Source: Leisingera sp. ANG1 (GTDB taxonomy: Bacteria > Pseudomonadota > Alphaproteobacteria > Rhodobacterales > Rhodobacteraceae). From it: a DNA stretch of 64,000 nt. A model generated the notes under the pieces. It worked only from the letters and a program-made list of their open reading frames with translations. It made no database searches and was not told the origin of the DNA. Shown here one piece after another: positions 1 to 8,918 of the stretch. The stretch covers positions 310,001-374,000 of the forward strand of contig NZ_AFCF02000006.1 of assembly GCF_000203975.2 (NCBI RefSeq), in the 5' to 3' direction. Position 1 is the first letter of the stretch. Each line of letters opens with the position of its first letter. The position numbers and the translations under genes were made by a program.

Positions 1-213
1 TTCAGATTTGTCCGCCGAGCTGGTTCAAGGCGCTCATGAGATCGTGTTTTCCCCTGTTTTTTTCATCACCTTCGCGCGCCAAAGGCCGTTTAGTCAAACC
101 CCATTTGGCCTGGCGCCGGCTTCGCAAGGGGAATTTTGCCAAGCTGTAAAAAGCGTTGCAGGCTCCGGCAAGCTTGGAGGCGTGCTTTTAAAGCGATTGA
201 GGAGGCATTCAGG
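1..213. other. Left-edge stretch with no recognisable gene
   Basis: No open frame in this stretch looks like a real protein: the frames present are short and arginine-rich or are mirror frames. The only structured item is a Shine-Dalgarno-like GGAGG at 201-205, discussed with the small frame that follows. The flanking gene on the left lies outside the window. Confidence 0.5.
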
Positions 214-414
214 ATGTTGCGCCAGAGACCGGTCAAAATTTGTCACGATGGCGTGCAGGCGGGCATGAGCCGTCTGTACAGCCTGATAGCCCGGCCGCTT
301 TTGCGTGTGTCGCGGAAGCCACTCAATCCTGGTAGCAAGCTCAGGCATATCGGGTTGCTCTGTTGGCGCAGACGGGCGGCCCGGCATAGAGTGGCGGAAA
401 CGCAAATGATCTGA
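214..414 (+). CDS. Possible 66-aa leader ORF before the TetR gene
   Basis: This is an unrecognised short frame. What supports it is a clear GGAGG (201-205) eight bases before an ATG, and a stop only 10 bases before the TetR start, as in a translated leader. Against it, the predicted peptide is arginine-rich, has no domain I know, and codon use looks like non-coding GC-rich DNA. It has one short hydrophobic stretch but no convincing membrane helix. I list it because nothing else occupies the upstream region; it may simply be chance. Confidence 0.18.
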   Translation: MLRQRPVKICHDGVQAGMSRLYSLIARPLLRVSRKPLNPGSKLRHIGLLCWRRRAARHRVAETQMI

Positions 415-424
415 AAGGCCGCTC

Positions 425-1090
425 ATGGCGCAAAAACCTGTTCTGCACCGGGATGACCCGGAGGCCGAGCCGCTGGTCGGTAATATCAAGGTTACCCGCA
501 ACGATTGGCTGAACGTTGCGATGGATGTGCTGATCTCTGACGGGGTGGAACAGGTCAAGGTGCTGGCACTGGCGGAGCGGATGCAGGTTTCGCGGTCTTC
601 CTTCTATTGGTATTTCAAGTCGCGCCAGGATCTTCTGGATGCGCTTCTGAAAACCTGGGAACAGACCAATACAGCGGGCATGGTGCGTCAGGCGGAGGCG
701 CCGGCCAAGACCATCACCGGGGCGGTTCTGAACGTTTTCCATTGCATCACCAATCCCAACTTGTTCAATACAGCGCTGGATTTTGCGGTGCGTGACTGGT
801 CGCGCCGCTCCGGCAAGGTGCGCAGCCTGCTGGACCGGTCCGACCGGCGCCGGGTTGAGGCGCTAACAGCGATGTTTGCCCGCTATGGCTACCCAGAGCG
901 TGAGGCCATGACCCGCGCAAAGGTGCTGTATTACATGCAACTGGGCTACGACATGGCGGACCCGAACGAAAGCCATGCCCACCGTCTGGAAGTGACGCCA
1001 GAATATCTTAAGGTGTTCACAGGACGGGAACCGCTGGCTGAGGAAATGGATGCCTTTACCGAGTTCACGCGCCAGCACTGGGATATCTGA
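425..1090 (+). CDS. TetR/AcrR-family transcriptional regulator
   Basis: Predicted DNA-binding repressor of 221 aa, a normal length for the family. A TetR-type N-terminal domain spans about residues 23-75, with the recognition-helix signature VSRSSFYWYFKSRQDLL near residues 55-72. The rest is an all-helical ligand/dimerisation domain with no ligand I can name. The ATG is preceded by an AAGG ribosome site. It stands alone and converges with the indolepyruvate oxidoreductase gene, leaving only about 30 bases between the two stops. The target is unknown; TetR proteins often act on their own or neighbouring promoters, but the neighbour here is convergent, so a local target is not obvious. Confidence 0.88.
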   Translation: MAQKPVLHRDDPEAEPLVGNIKVTRNDWLNVAMDVLISDGVEQVKVLALAERMQVSRSSFYWYFKSRQDLLDALLKTWEQTNTAGMVRQAEAPAKTITGAVLNVFHCITNPNLFNTALDFAVRDWSRRSGKVRSLLDRSDRRRVEALTAMFARYGYPEREAMTRAKVLYYMQLGYDMADPNESHAHRLEVTPEYLKVFTGREPLAEEMDAFTEFTRQHWDI

Positions 1091-1120
1091 TAGCCCAACG
1101 CCGGCTTGTGACAGACTTGC

Positions 1121-4100
1121 TTACAGGCCGCGCAGCGCTTCATCTGCTGCTGTGCGGACCTTTTTGGCGGCCTCCAGGCGTACCGGGCCATAACCGCGGA
1201 TTTCCATCGGTGCCTGCAGGATTTCCATGCACGCGTCATGCGTCTTCGGGGTGTAGCGCGTGGCAACGGAGCGGAGGGCTTCTTCGTACCATCCCAGCAA
1301 GTCACGGTGCAGGCGGGCTTCCTCATGATAGCCAAAGACGTTGAAAGCGGTGCCGCGCAGGCGGCGTGCTTTGACCAGCAGGTTCAGGGCTGGGCGCAGC
1401 CAGGGGCCGAATGAGCGCTTCAGCGGTCGGCCGCGGGTATCCTTCCTGCGGCTCAAAAGCGGCGGCGCGAGGTGGTAGTTGACCTTAAAGTCGCCCTCGA
1501 ATTCGCCTTCGATCTGATGACGGAACTTCTCGCTGGTCAGCAGACGCGCAACTTCGAATTCGTCTTTGTAGGCCATCAATTTGAACAAAGACCGGGCCGC
1601 TGCTGTCGTCAGCTGCTCCTGCACCTCAGCAGGCAAAGCGTCGCGGAACCTTGCCAGCGTGTCCTGATACCGCGACGCATATGCGGTATCCTGATATCCG
1701 GTCAGGAAGGCAGCGCGCCGGTCAACCAGCTCCTTTAGAGTTTCGTCCTGTTCCGGAGCTTCCTTGTAGATGCTCTCCACCAGCGCCGGGTCCGCTGCCA
1801 TGGCACGCCCGATGGCGAAAGCGAGGCGGTTTTTTTCGATCGCTACACCATTCAGCTCAATTGCCTGATCCAGCGCGACCGCGCTCACTGGCACCAGCCC
1901 CTTCTGCCAAGCAAAGCCAAGCATCATGACATTGGCCAAAACTGCGTCTCCGAGCATTGCCTCAGCGGCTTCGTTGGCATTGAAACCAGACAGGTTCTGC
2001 GGCCCCACTGCTTCTGCGATGGTTTTTTCACGGACCCCAGCCATCAGGTCGGCGTCGCGGCGCAGAACCAGATCACCAGTAGGCATTTCCGCCCGGTTCA
2101 GCACTACCTTGGTACCGGGGCGGTAGTGGACCGAAGCCTTGGGCGCAGAGCTGACGACAACGTCGCAGCCGATGACGGCAGACGCGCCGCCCTGATCAAT
2201 CCGCACCTGGTTCAGCGTGTCCGGGGAACTGGACAGCCGGATGTAGCTCAGCACGGTGCCGAATTTTTGCGCAAACCCGGTGAAGTCCAGAACGCTCGAT
2301 CCCTTGCCCTCCAGATGCGCTGCCATGGTGATCAGCGCCCCTACCGTGACAACGCCAGTGCCGCCCACCCCGGTGACGAGCAGATCAAACGGCTCTGCCA
2401 GGGAGGGAAGGTCCGGGGCGGGCAACCGGGCCGCTAGTTTGGCGGCGTCCAGCCCGGCAGGCTTCTTCTTGCGCCGGGTTGCGCCCTCGACGGTGACGAA
2501 GCTGGGGCAGAAGCCGTTGAGGCAAGAGAAATCCTTGTTACAGGTGGAGAGGTTGATCTTGCGTTTGCGCCCGAACGGCGTCTCCTTTGGCTCCACGCTC
2601 AGGCAGTTGGATTCAACCGAGCAATCGCCGCAACCCTCACAGACCAAGTCGTTGATGAAGGCAAACCGTTTCGGGTCCTCCATCTTGCCGCGCTTGCGGC
2701 GGCGGCGTTTTTCGGTGGCGCAGGTCTGCTCGTAGATCAGTACGGTGACGCCGGGGATGTTGCGCAGCTCACGCTGCACCGTGTCCAGTTCCGCACGGTC
2801 ATGGAAGGTGGTGCCGCTCGGGAAATCCCCTTGGCTGAACTTGCCGATGTTGTCTGAGATCAGGGCAATTCGCTGCACGCCTTCTGCGCGGCAGGTCTGG
2901 GCGATGCCATGGACTGAGACCGGTCCGTCCACCGGCTGGCCGCCGGTCATCGCCACCGCGTCGTTATACAGGATCTTGTAGGTGATGTTGATGCCGGCCG
3001 CGACCGCCTGGCGGATCGCCAGCGAGCCGGAGTGATACCAGGTGCCTTCGCCGAGGTTCTGAAACACATGCTTGTTTCCATTGAACTGCGAGGTAACGGT
3101 CCACGGCACGCCTTCACCGCCCATCTGGGCATAGCCGGCGGTTTCGCGGTCCATCCAGCTGGCCATTACATGGCAGCCGATGCCCGAGAAAGCCTTGGAT
3201 CCTTCCGGCAGCTTGGTAGATGTGTTGTGCGGACAGCCGGAACAGAAGTAGGGCGTGCGGGTGGCGCCGGGAACGTTCAGCACTTTCGGCGGTTCAGCAG
3301 TTAGCGCAGCGGCTTTGGCCGGCAGGTTCTCTTCCGGAAAAAACTTGTCCAGGCGTGCAGCCACAATGGGCGCCAGCAGCAGCGGACTCAGCTCACCGGT
3401 CCACGGGATCAGCGGCTCGCCCTGGCTGTCGTATTTGCCGACCATCTTCTCCGGCTTGCTGCCGGGCCAGTCGTAGAAGTTTTCCTTGAACTGGCTTTCG
3501 ATGATGCCGCGTTTTTCTTCGACAACCAGCACTTCCTGTTTGCCTTTCACGAACTTCAGCGCATCGGTGCGGTCCAGCGGCCAGACCATGCCGACCTTGT
3601 AGATGTCGATACCCAGGCGGCGGCAGGCGGCCTCGTCCAGACCCAGAAGCCGCAGCGCCTCCATCAGGTCCAGATGCCCCTTGCCGGTGGAGACAAAGCC
3701 GAAACGGGCGTCCTTGATGTCATAGATCCGTTTGTCGATCGGGTTGGCCTCGGCAAAGGCGCGCACCGCGTCCAGCTTGGCGTGGATGCGGGTTTCGATT
3801 TCAGGCGAGGGCAGGTCGGCCCGGCGGATATGCAGACCGCCTGGGTAATCCGGCAGCTCCGGGTAGATGAATTCTCGGTCCGGCTGCAGCTCCACCGAGC
3901 GCGCGCTCTCCACGGTTTCCGACACCGCCTTGAAGCCGACCCAGGTGCCTGAGTAGCGGGACAGGGCAAAGCCGTATTCGCCAAAGGTCAGGTATTCGGA
4001 CACATCTGCCGGGTTCAGTACCGGCATGAACCAGGACATGAAGGCCACGTCTGATTGGTGTGGCATCGAGGAGCTGACGCAGCCGTGGTCATCGCCGGCA

Positions 4101-4543
4101 ACAACAAGGACACCGCCTCTGGCAGATGAGCCGTATGCGTTGCCGTGTTTCAGTGCATCGCCGGACCGGTCCACACCCGGGCCCTTTCCGTACCACATTG
4201 AAAACACGCCCTCGACCTCGCAGTGCGGGTCCAGAATGGCCTGCTGAGCACCCAGAACGGCAGTGGCGCCCAAGTCTTCGTTAACGGCAGGCATGAACTT
4301 GATACGGTTCTCCTGCATCCGCTCTTTGGCGCGCCAGAATTCCAGATCGACCCCGCCGAGCGGCGAGCCGCGGTAGCCGGAGACAAATCCTGCGGTGTTC
4401 AGGCCTGCTTCCTTGTCGCGGCGGGCCTGGTCCAGCATCACCCGGGCCAGTGCCTGGGTGCCGGTCAGGAACACCCGGCCCTTGGTCATCTCGTAACGGT
4501 CGTTCAGCTTGTAGCTGCGGAAATCGTGGCTCAGCTCGGTCAT
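1121..4543 (-). CDS. Indolepyruvate:ferredoxin oxidoreductase, fused IorA-IorB type
   Basis: Oxidatively decarboxylates aryl-2-oxo acids such as indolepyruvate and phenylpyruvate to aryl-acyl-CoA, reducing ferredoxin; this is part of aromatic amino acid breakdown. The 1,140-aa product carries, in order, the IorA-like pyrimidine/TPP-binding half, a ferredoxin-type cluster segment with CEGCGDC near residue 634 plus further cysteines, and the IorB-like gamma domain. This long single-chain form is the usual one in alpha- and betaproteobacteria. I start at the ATG at 4543 (MTELSHDF...), not at the longer frame that runs into the divergent regulator. An Lrp gene is transcribed divergently 146 bases away and probably controls it. 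Confidence 0.93.
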   Translation of the reverse strand: MTELSHDFRSYKLNDRYEMTKGRVFLTGTQALARVMLDQARRDKEAGLNTAGFVSGYRGSPLGGVDLEFWRAKERMQENRIKFMPAVNEDLGATAVLGAQQAILDPHCEVEGVFSMWYGKGPGVDRSGDALKHGNAYGSSARGGVLVVAGDDHGCVSSSMPHQSDVAFMSWFMPVLNPADVSEYLTFGEYGFALSRYSGTWVGFKAVSETVESARSVELQPDREFIYPELPDYPGGLHIRRADLPSPEIETRIHAKLDAVRAFAEANPIDKRIYDIKDARFGFVSTGKGHLDLMEALRLLGLDEAACRRLGIDIYKVGMVWPLDRTDALKFVKGKQEVLVVEEKRGIIESQFKENFYDWPGSKPEKMVGKYDSQGEPLIPWTGELSPLLLAPIVAARLDKFFPEENLPAKAAALTAEPPKVLNVPGATRTPYFCSGCPHNTSTKLPEGSKAFSGIGCHVMASWMDRETAGYAQMGGEGVPWTVTSQFNGNKHVFQNLGEGTWYHSGSLAIRQAVAAGINITYKILYNDAVAMTGGQPVDGPVSVHGIAQTCRAEGVQRIALISDNIGKFSQGDFPSGTTFHDRAELDTVQRELRNIPGVTVLIYEQTCATEKRRRRKRGKMEDPKRFAFINDLVCEGCGDCSVESNCLSVEPKETPFGRKRKINLSTCNKDFSCLNGFCPSFVTVEGATRRKKKPAGLDAAKLAARLPAPDLPSLAEPFDLLVTGVGGTGVVTVGALITMAAHLEGKGSSVLDFTGFAQKFGTVLSYIRLSSSPDTLNQVRIDQGGASAVIGCDVVVSSAPKASVHYRPGTKVVLNRAEMPTGDLVLRRDADLMAGVREKTIAEAVGPQNLSGFNANEAAEAMLGDAVLANVMMLGFAWQKGLVPVSAVALDQAIELNGVAIEKNRLAFAIGRAMAADPALVESIYKEAPEQDETLKELVDRRAAFLTGYQDTAYASRYQDTLARFRDALPAEVQEQLTTAAARSLFKLMAYKDEFEVARLLTSEKFRHQIEGEFEGDFKVNYHLAPPLLSRRKDTRGRPLKRSFGPWLRPALNLLVKARRLRGTAFNVFGYHEEARLHRDLLGWYEEALRSVATRYTPKTHDACMEILQAPMEIRGYGPVRLEAAKKVRTAADEALRGL

Positions 4544-4572
4544 CGCGGCGGAATCCTTGCGCGGAAGATGTG

Positions 4573-4584
4573 TTTTCCGGAAAA
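4573..4584. promoter_or_regulatory. Palindrome TTTTCCGGAAAA between ior and lrp
   Basis: A perfect 12-bp palindrome lies 30-41 bases upstream of the indolepyruvate oxidoreductase ATG in the divergent ior/lrp spacer. Two CTTGTGG/TTTGTGG direct repeats lie further right (about 4635 and 4670). Lrp-type regulators bind AT-rich imperfect palindromes in such spacers, so this is a candidate operator. The assignment is an inference. Confidence 0.35.
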
Positions 4585-4689
4585 GTAATCCACGAAGGCT
4601 GAAAAGATTTGCCTGATTTACTGGTTTCGCAATCTCTTGTGGTTGTGCTATCCAAAGTTCGTCTACTTTGTGGAAAAAATGACCGGAAA

Positions 4690-5148
4690 ATGAAGATCGA
4701 CGACCGCGACCGCCGGATTCTGACGCTGCTTCAGGAAGATTCTCGCATCTCCAATGCCGACCTGGCAGAGGCCGTTGGCATGTCACCGTCAGCCCTTTGG
4801 CGACGGGTGAGAGCGCTTGAAGAGGCAGGGATCATCGAACGCTACGGTGCCGTGGTGAACGCGCCAGCCATGGGGCTCGGATTCCAGGCTATCGTGCATG
4901 TGCATCTGACACGGCATGATCCGGACAAGCTGGTGGAGTTCATCCGCGCGGTGGAAACCAGCCCGTTGGTGCAGGAATGCTACGCCACGACTGGCCAGGC
5001 GGACTATCATCTGAGGGTGCTAGCCCCGGATCTGGAGGCCTACAACCGGTTTCTGGAAAGCTTCCTGTTCCGGCTGCCTGCGGTCGCCAGCGCCCAGACC
5101 AATGTCGTTCTGCGGACGATCAAGCGGGACAAGCCCATAGTGCCCTGA
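4690..5148 (+). CDS. Lrp/AsnC-family transcriptional regulator
   Basis: A 152-aa protein of the usual Lrp length: an N-terminal helix-turn-helix (about residues 1-60, with DRRILTLLQEDSRISNADLA) and a C-terminal RAM/effector domain (about 65-145) ending in the typical antiparallel beta sheet. The ATG at 4690 gives the canonical MKIDDRDRRIL start; the longer frame upstream is intergenic. It is transcribed away from the indolepyruvate oxidoreductase, a pairing that suggests amino-acid-responsive control of that enzyme and of itself. The effector is unknown, with an aromatic amino acid the reasonable guess from context. Confidence 0.92.
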   Translation: MKIDDRDRRILTLLQEDSRISNADLAEAVGMSPSALWRRVRALEEAGIIERYGAVVNAPAMGLGFQAIVHVHLTRHDPDKLVEFIRAVETSPLVQECYATTGQADYHLRVLAPDLEAYNRFLESFLFRLPAVASAQTNVVLRTIKRDKPIVP

Positions 5149-5309
5149 AAAAAGCGCTAGCAGCGCATGGTTATCCACCCGGCGGATATGCCGTCTGCCG
5201 AGAAGAGGGACAGGAGTGTTTCTCCAAAGAAGAACACCAGAGAATTCTTTTGGCATCTTCTTTGCAAAAAGAACCCAGGGCAGGGTACGGCCCTAAACTG
5301 GAGTTTCTA

Positions 5310-5702
5310 TCACATTGCAGCGTATTTCACCCATGCCCAGGCCATGGCGATATAGGTAAGCTGGTGCAGCGCCTGGTCCGATCCCATGGCTTGCCAAAAC
5401 ATTGGTTGCTGCGGGTTTAGCTTCTTGCGCTCAGAAAAGCGGGCTTTGCCAAAGTCGATGTGGAAATGGACCACCCATTCCAGCGCGGCCAGCACCAGGA
5501 TGAACATCACTGGTGCGCCGAAAAGAAGGAATATCAAGGCGGATCCTACAATATGAACACCGGCATGCTGCGCGCGGCCCATGTGCGCATAAGCGCAGCG
5601 GCCAGACAGCATCTTGGGAGTCTGCAGGAAAAAGTCGGCAAACAGGTGCTTCACCTGCAAAGCGCAGAGCAGCAGCAGAACGGATCCGACATATTCCGGC
5701 AA
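5310..5702 (-). CDS. DUF3307-type integral membrane protein
   Basis: A 130-aa membrane protein with three or four hydrophobic helices and the family's opening pattern: ALQVKHLFADFFLQT, then a histidine-rich stretch (GRAQHAGVHI), then a second membrane block ending in VVHFHIDFGKARF. This matches the DUF3307 family of unknown function. No ATG is available where homologues begin, so I choose TTG at 5702, which has AGGAGA nine bases upstream. It is divergent from the large ABC-like gene, and nothing in the sequence ties the two functionally. Confidence 0.72.
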   Translation of the reverse strand: MPEYVGSVLLLLCALQVKHLFADFFLQTPKMLSGRCAYAHMGRAQHAGVHIVGSALIFLLFGAPVMFILVLAALEWVVHFHIDFGKARFSERKKLNPQQPMFWQAMGSDQALHQLTYIAMAWAWVKYAAM

Positions 5703-5853
5703 ACCAATAAGTCTCCTGAAAGTATACTTGGCTGGAACCTTACGGATTTTTTGGCGTCTGGCAAATGTTGCGGCTGCAAGGTTCCGTAACGGGACAAGGC
5801 CGGTTTCTGCCCATTGCCTGTGCCGGTCAAACCGCGCTACCCATAGAACAGCC

Positions 5854-8800
5854 TTGCCTGATGCCGCCAATTACGGAGCTTTCCCCATCGAGCGCTCTCT
5901 ATTCCGCTTCATCTGGAAATACTCAAAACGCGACCAGCTGATACTGCTTGTCGTGACTGCCTGCTTGTTTCCGCTGCTTTACCTGACGCTGGAACTCCCC
6001 AAACGGATCATCAACGACGCGATCGGCGCCGAAAGCTCAACCATCACGGTGCTGGGGCAAAGTTTCGATCAGCTGACCTTCCTTTGGATCCTATGCGGGG
6101 CTTTCCTGCTATCGGTGCTGTGCCACGGCCTGCTGAAAATGCGGATCAATACCATGAAGGGGGTGCTGGCAGAGCGGATGCTGCGCCGTTTCCGGTATCA
6201 GTTGATCGCCCGTGTGTTGCGCTTCCCTCAACCCTATTTTGAACGGGTCAGCCAGGGTGAGTTGGTGTCCATGGTCACATCTGAGTCAGAGCCGATGGGC
6301 GGGCTGATGGGGGATGCGGTCAGCCAGCCGGTGCTGCAGGCAGGCCAGATGCTGACAATCCTGTTTTTTCTGTTTCTGCAGAACTTCTGGTTCGGAATGG
6401 CAGCGATTGCGCTGATTCCGCTGCAGGGGTGGCTGATCCCGATGCTGCAGCGGCAGATCAACCTGCTGAACAAAAAACGCATCAAGCAGGTGCGGGCATT
6501 GGCCACGGAAATCGGTGAAAGCGCTGCGGGGGCGTCGACACTCAGGATCAACGGCGGCTGGCGCTACCGGATGGCGATCATCACCGCCCGGCTGGGGCGG
6601 CTTTATGAGATCCGCTTCGTGATCTACCAGAAAAAGTTCTTTATGAAGTTTCTCAACAACTTCATCACTCAGCTGACCCCGTTTTTCTTCTATGCGGTCG
6701 GCGGCTATCTGGTCTTGCAGGGCAAGGTGTCGCTGGGCGCGCTGGTGGCGGCTCTGGCGGCCTACAAGGATCTGGCATCGCCGTGGAAGGAACTACTGGC
6801 CTATTACAATCAGACCCAGGACATGAGCCTGCGCTGGGAGGTAATTCTGGAGCGCTTTGCACCTCAGGGTATGGTCGATGAAAACCTGCTCTGCGGTGAG
6901 CCCGAGGAACTGGGCCGGCTGCAAGGCGATGTGAAACTTGACTCTGTCAGTGTCCGGGACACTGACGGCAATCTGGTTTTGGAAGAGCTGAGCGCCACTT
7001 TCCCCGCTGGGCAGGTTGTTGGCATTGCGGCACCTTCCGAGGAAGACCGGCGTGCCCTGGCGGAATTGCTGACCCGTGAAATCCTGCCATCCTCCGGAAC
7101 GGTGACGGTAGCAGAGGAAAGCCTCGCCGGGCTGCACCAGGCAACCGTCGCAGCACGCATCGGCTACGCCACTTCGCGTCCGGTTCTGTTTCAGGGGTCT
7201 TTTGGAGACAACGTGATGATGCCGATGCGGATGCGCCCGCGGGGTGAGGCACGCAATCTTCAAGAGCTGGAAATCGCGAAGCTTGCCGGCAACAGCCCGG
7301 ACCCATTTGATGCACCATGGCTGGATCCCGAACTGGCAGGGTTCTCCAGTGAGGACGAGCTTCGCGGATGGTGGCTGAAACTCGTCGAAGGCATTGGCTC
7401 GGACACCGCGCTGTTCCGCCGCGGCATTGATCAGTATTTCGAAGCGCCGGCGCACCCGGACCTGGCTGAGCAGCTGGTCAAGCTGCGCCCGGCGGTGCGC
7501 AAAGCGGTCGTGGAAGCCGGTCTGGACGTGCATGTCCATTTTCTGGACGAGGAAAGCTATAACCCGGCCTTGCCGGTTGCCGAAAACCTTCTGTTCGCAG
7601 CTTCGCAGGAAGCTATGACGGGTGAGATGCTGCACCGGCAGGAAGAATTCCTGGACCAGCTTAAACAGCTGGGGCTGGATGAGGGGCTGGTAGCACTGAC
7701 CCGCGATGTGGTCGAAATGCTGCGGCAGATTTTCGGCATGGACGGCACTGGCCACCCGCTTTTCCGCAAGCTGGGTCTGGACGTGGACGCTTATGAGGCC
7801 GCACTTGCGCTGGCTGATAAGCCCGGTGCAACTGATGCCGCCAAGCTCAGCCGGGAGGAATTGGCGCAACTGTTAATCGTGCCTTTCACAATCTCGGCAG
7901 AACAGATCGGCCCGGCCTTCGAGGATGGAATGAAGGAGCGCATCCTTGGCTTCCGCCGCAGCCACGGCGACAGCCTGCTCAAGGCGCTGGGCGCCGGGTT
8001 CGTGCCTTTCAGCGAAGAAACCTTTGCCCCCAGTCTGACAGTTCTTGAAAATGCCCTTTTCGGCAAAATTTCCGACGCGGCCGGGGCCAAGGCAGACGAG
8101 GTGCGCAAGCTTGTTTCGGATCTGATGGTCCGCGAGGACTTACGCGACCAGGTGGTGGAACTGATCTTTGACATGCCGATCGCCGTGGGCGGACAGGGGC
8201 TGGCGGCCAGTTTCGCCGAGCCGCTTGCTTTCTGCCGGGCAACGATCAAACGGCCGGATATCCTGATCCTCGACTCCGCGATGGCCAGCTATGATCTGGA
8301 AACCCGCGTTGCGGTTCATAAGAACCTGCGCAAGCTATTGCCGGACACGACTCTGATTTACCTGGCACCCAGTTTCCAAAGCCCAGATGTATTCGACGTC
8401 TTCTACGAATTGCGCCAAGGCCGACTGGTCAGCGATGAAGCACAAGCCGCCGCAACAGCGGACGGGGCAGCGAGCCAGGATCTGGCGCGCAAGCTGCGGG
8501 CGCTGGAGCAGACAGAGCTGTTTTCCGGCCTGAACCGCCGTCAGCTGCGCCTGCTTGCCTTCGGCGCACGCTGGTATGAGGCCAAGGCTGGCGAGGTGGT
8601 CTTTCTAAAAGACGACGAGGCAACCGATGGCGCCTACATGATCCTGGAGGGCGAAGCCGGGCTGCATTTGCCGCAGGAGGGTGAAGAAGATCGTCTGATT
8701 GCTACCGTGGGCCCGGGAAGACTGGTCGGCGAATTGGGACTGATCCGTCATGAGCCGCGGGCATTGAGCATGACTGCAACGACTGACTTGCGCTGCTTGC

Positions 8801-8895
8801 GGATCGGTGAGGAAGAATTCCTGGCGGTGGTCGAAAACGATGCCTCCACGGCGTTCAAGCTGTTGCAGGTGGTGGCGGGTTACGTCTCCAACTGA
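5854..8895 (+). CDS. ABC exporter-like membrane protein with degenerate ATPase and C-terminal cNMP-binding domain
   Basis: About 1,013 aa. Residues 10-340 form an ABC type-1 exporter membrane domain with roughly six helices. The following ATPase-like domain keeps the Q-loop (RPVLFQGSFGDN) and a VGGQG signature-like motif, but the P-loop is replaced by GIAAPSEED (near 390), the Walker B ends ILILDSAMAS (D807 kept, catalytic Glu replaced by Ser808), and the H-loop histidine is missing. Some 280 extra residues separate Q-loop and signature. Residues 875-1013 are a Crp-like cyclic-nucleotide-binding domain with GELGLIRHEPRA. ATP hydrolysis by the canonical mechanism looks impossible, so a sensor or scaffold role is likely. 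The start is uncertain: TTG at 5854 is the last usual start codon before the conserved SLFRFIWKYSKR. Confidence 0.8.
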   Translation: MPDAANYGAFPIERSLFRFIWKYSKRDQLILLVVTACLFPLLYLTLELPKRIINDAIGAESSTITVLGQSFDQLTFLWILCGAFLLSVLCHGLLKMRINTMKGVLAERMLRRFRYQLIARVLRFPQPYFERVSQGELVSMVTSESEPMGGLMGDAVSQPVLQAGQMLTILFFLFLQNFWFGMAAIALIPLQGWLIPMLQRQINLLNKKRIKQVRALATEIGESAAGASTLRINGGWRYRMAIITARLGRLYEIRFVIYQKKFFMKFLNNFITQLTPFFFYAVGGYLVLQGKVSLGALVAALAAYKDLASPWKELLAYYNQTQDMSLRWEVILERFAPQGMVDENLLCGEPEELGRLQGDVKLDSVSVRDTDGNLVLEELSATFPAGQVVGIAAPSEEDRRALAELLTREILPSSGTVTVAEESLAGLHQATVAARIGYATSRPVLFQGSFGDNVMMPMRMRPRGEARNLQELEIAKLAGNSPDPFDAPWLDPELAGFSSEDELRGWWLKLVEGIGSDTALFRRGIDQYFEAPAHPDLAEQLVKLRPAVRKAVVEAGLDVHVHFLDEESYNPALPVAENLLFAASQEAMTGEMLHRQEEFLDQLKQLGLDEGLVALTRDVVEMLRQIFGMDGTGHPLFRKLGLDVDAYEAALALADKPGATDAAKLSREELAQLLIVPFTISAEQIGPAFEDGMKERILGFRRSHGDSLLKALGAGFVPFSEETFAPSLTVLENALFGKISDAAGAKADEVRKLVSDLMVREDLRDQVVELIFDMPIAVGGQGLAASFAEPLAFCRATIKRPDILILDSAMASYDLETRVAVHKNLRKLLPDTTLIYLAPSFQSPDVFDVFYELRQGRLVSDEAQAAATADGAASQDLARKLRALEQTELFSGLNRRQLRLLAFGARWYEAKAGEVVFLKDDEATDGAYMILEGEAGLHLPQEGEEDRLIATVGPGRLVGELGLIRHEPRALSMTATTDLRCLRIGEEEFLAVVENDASTAFKLLQVVAGYVSN

Positions 8896-8918
8896 TCCTC
8901 AAAACAAGGAAGGCAAAA

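Noticed and set aside
4544-4786. N-terminal extension of the indolepyruvate oxidoreductase
   Set aside because: The extension would run through the divergent spacer and into the lrp gene; conserved sequence begins at the ATG at 4543.
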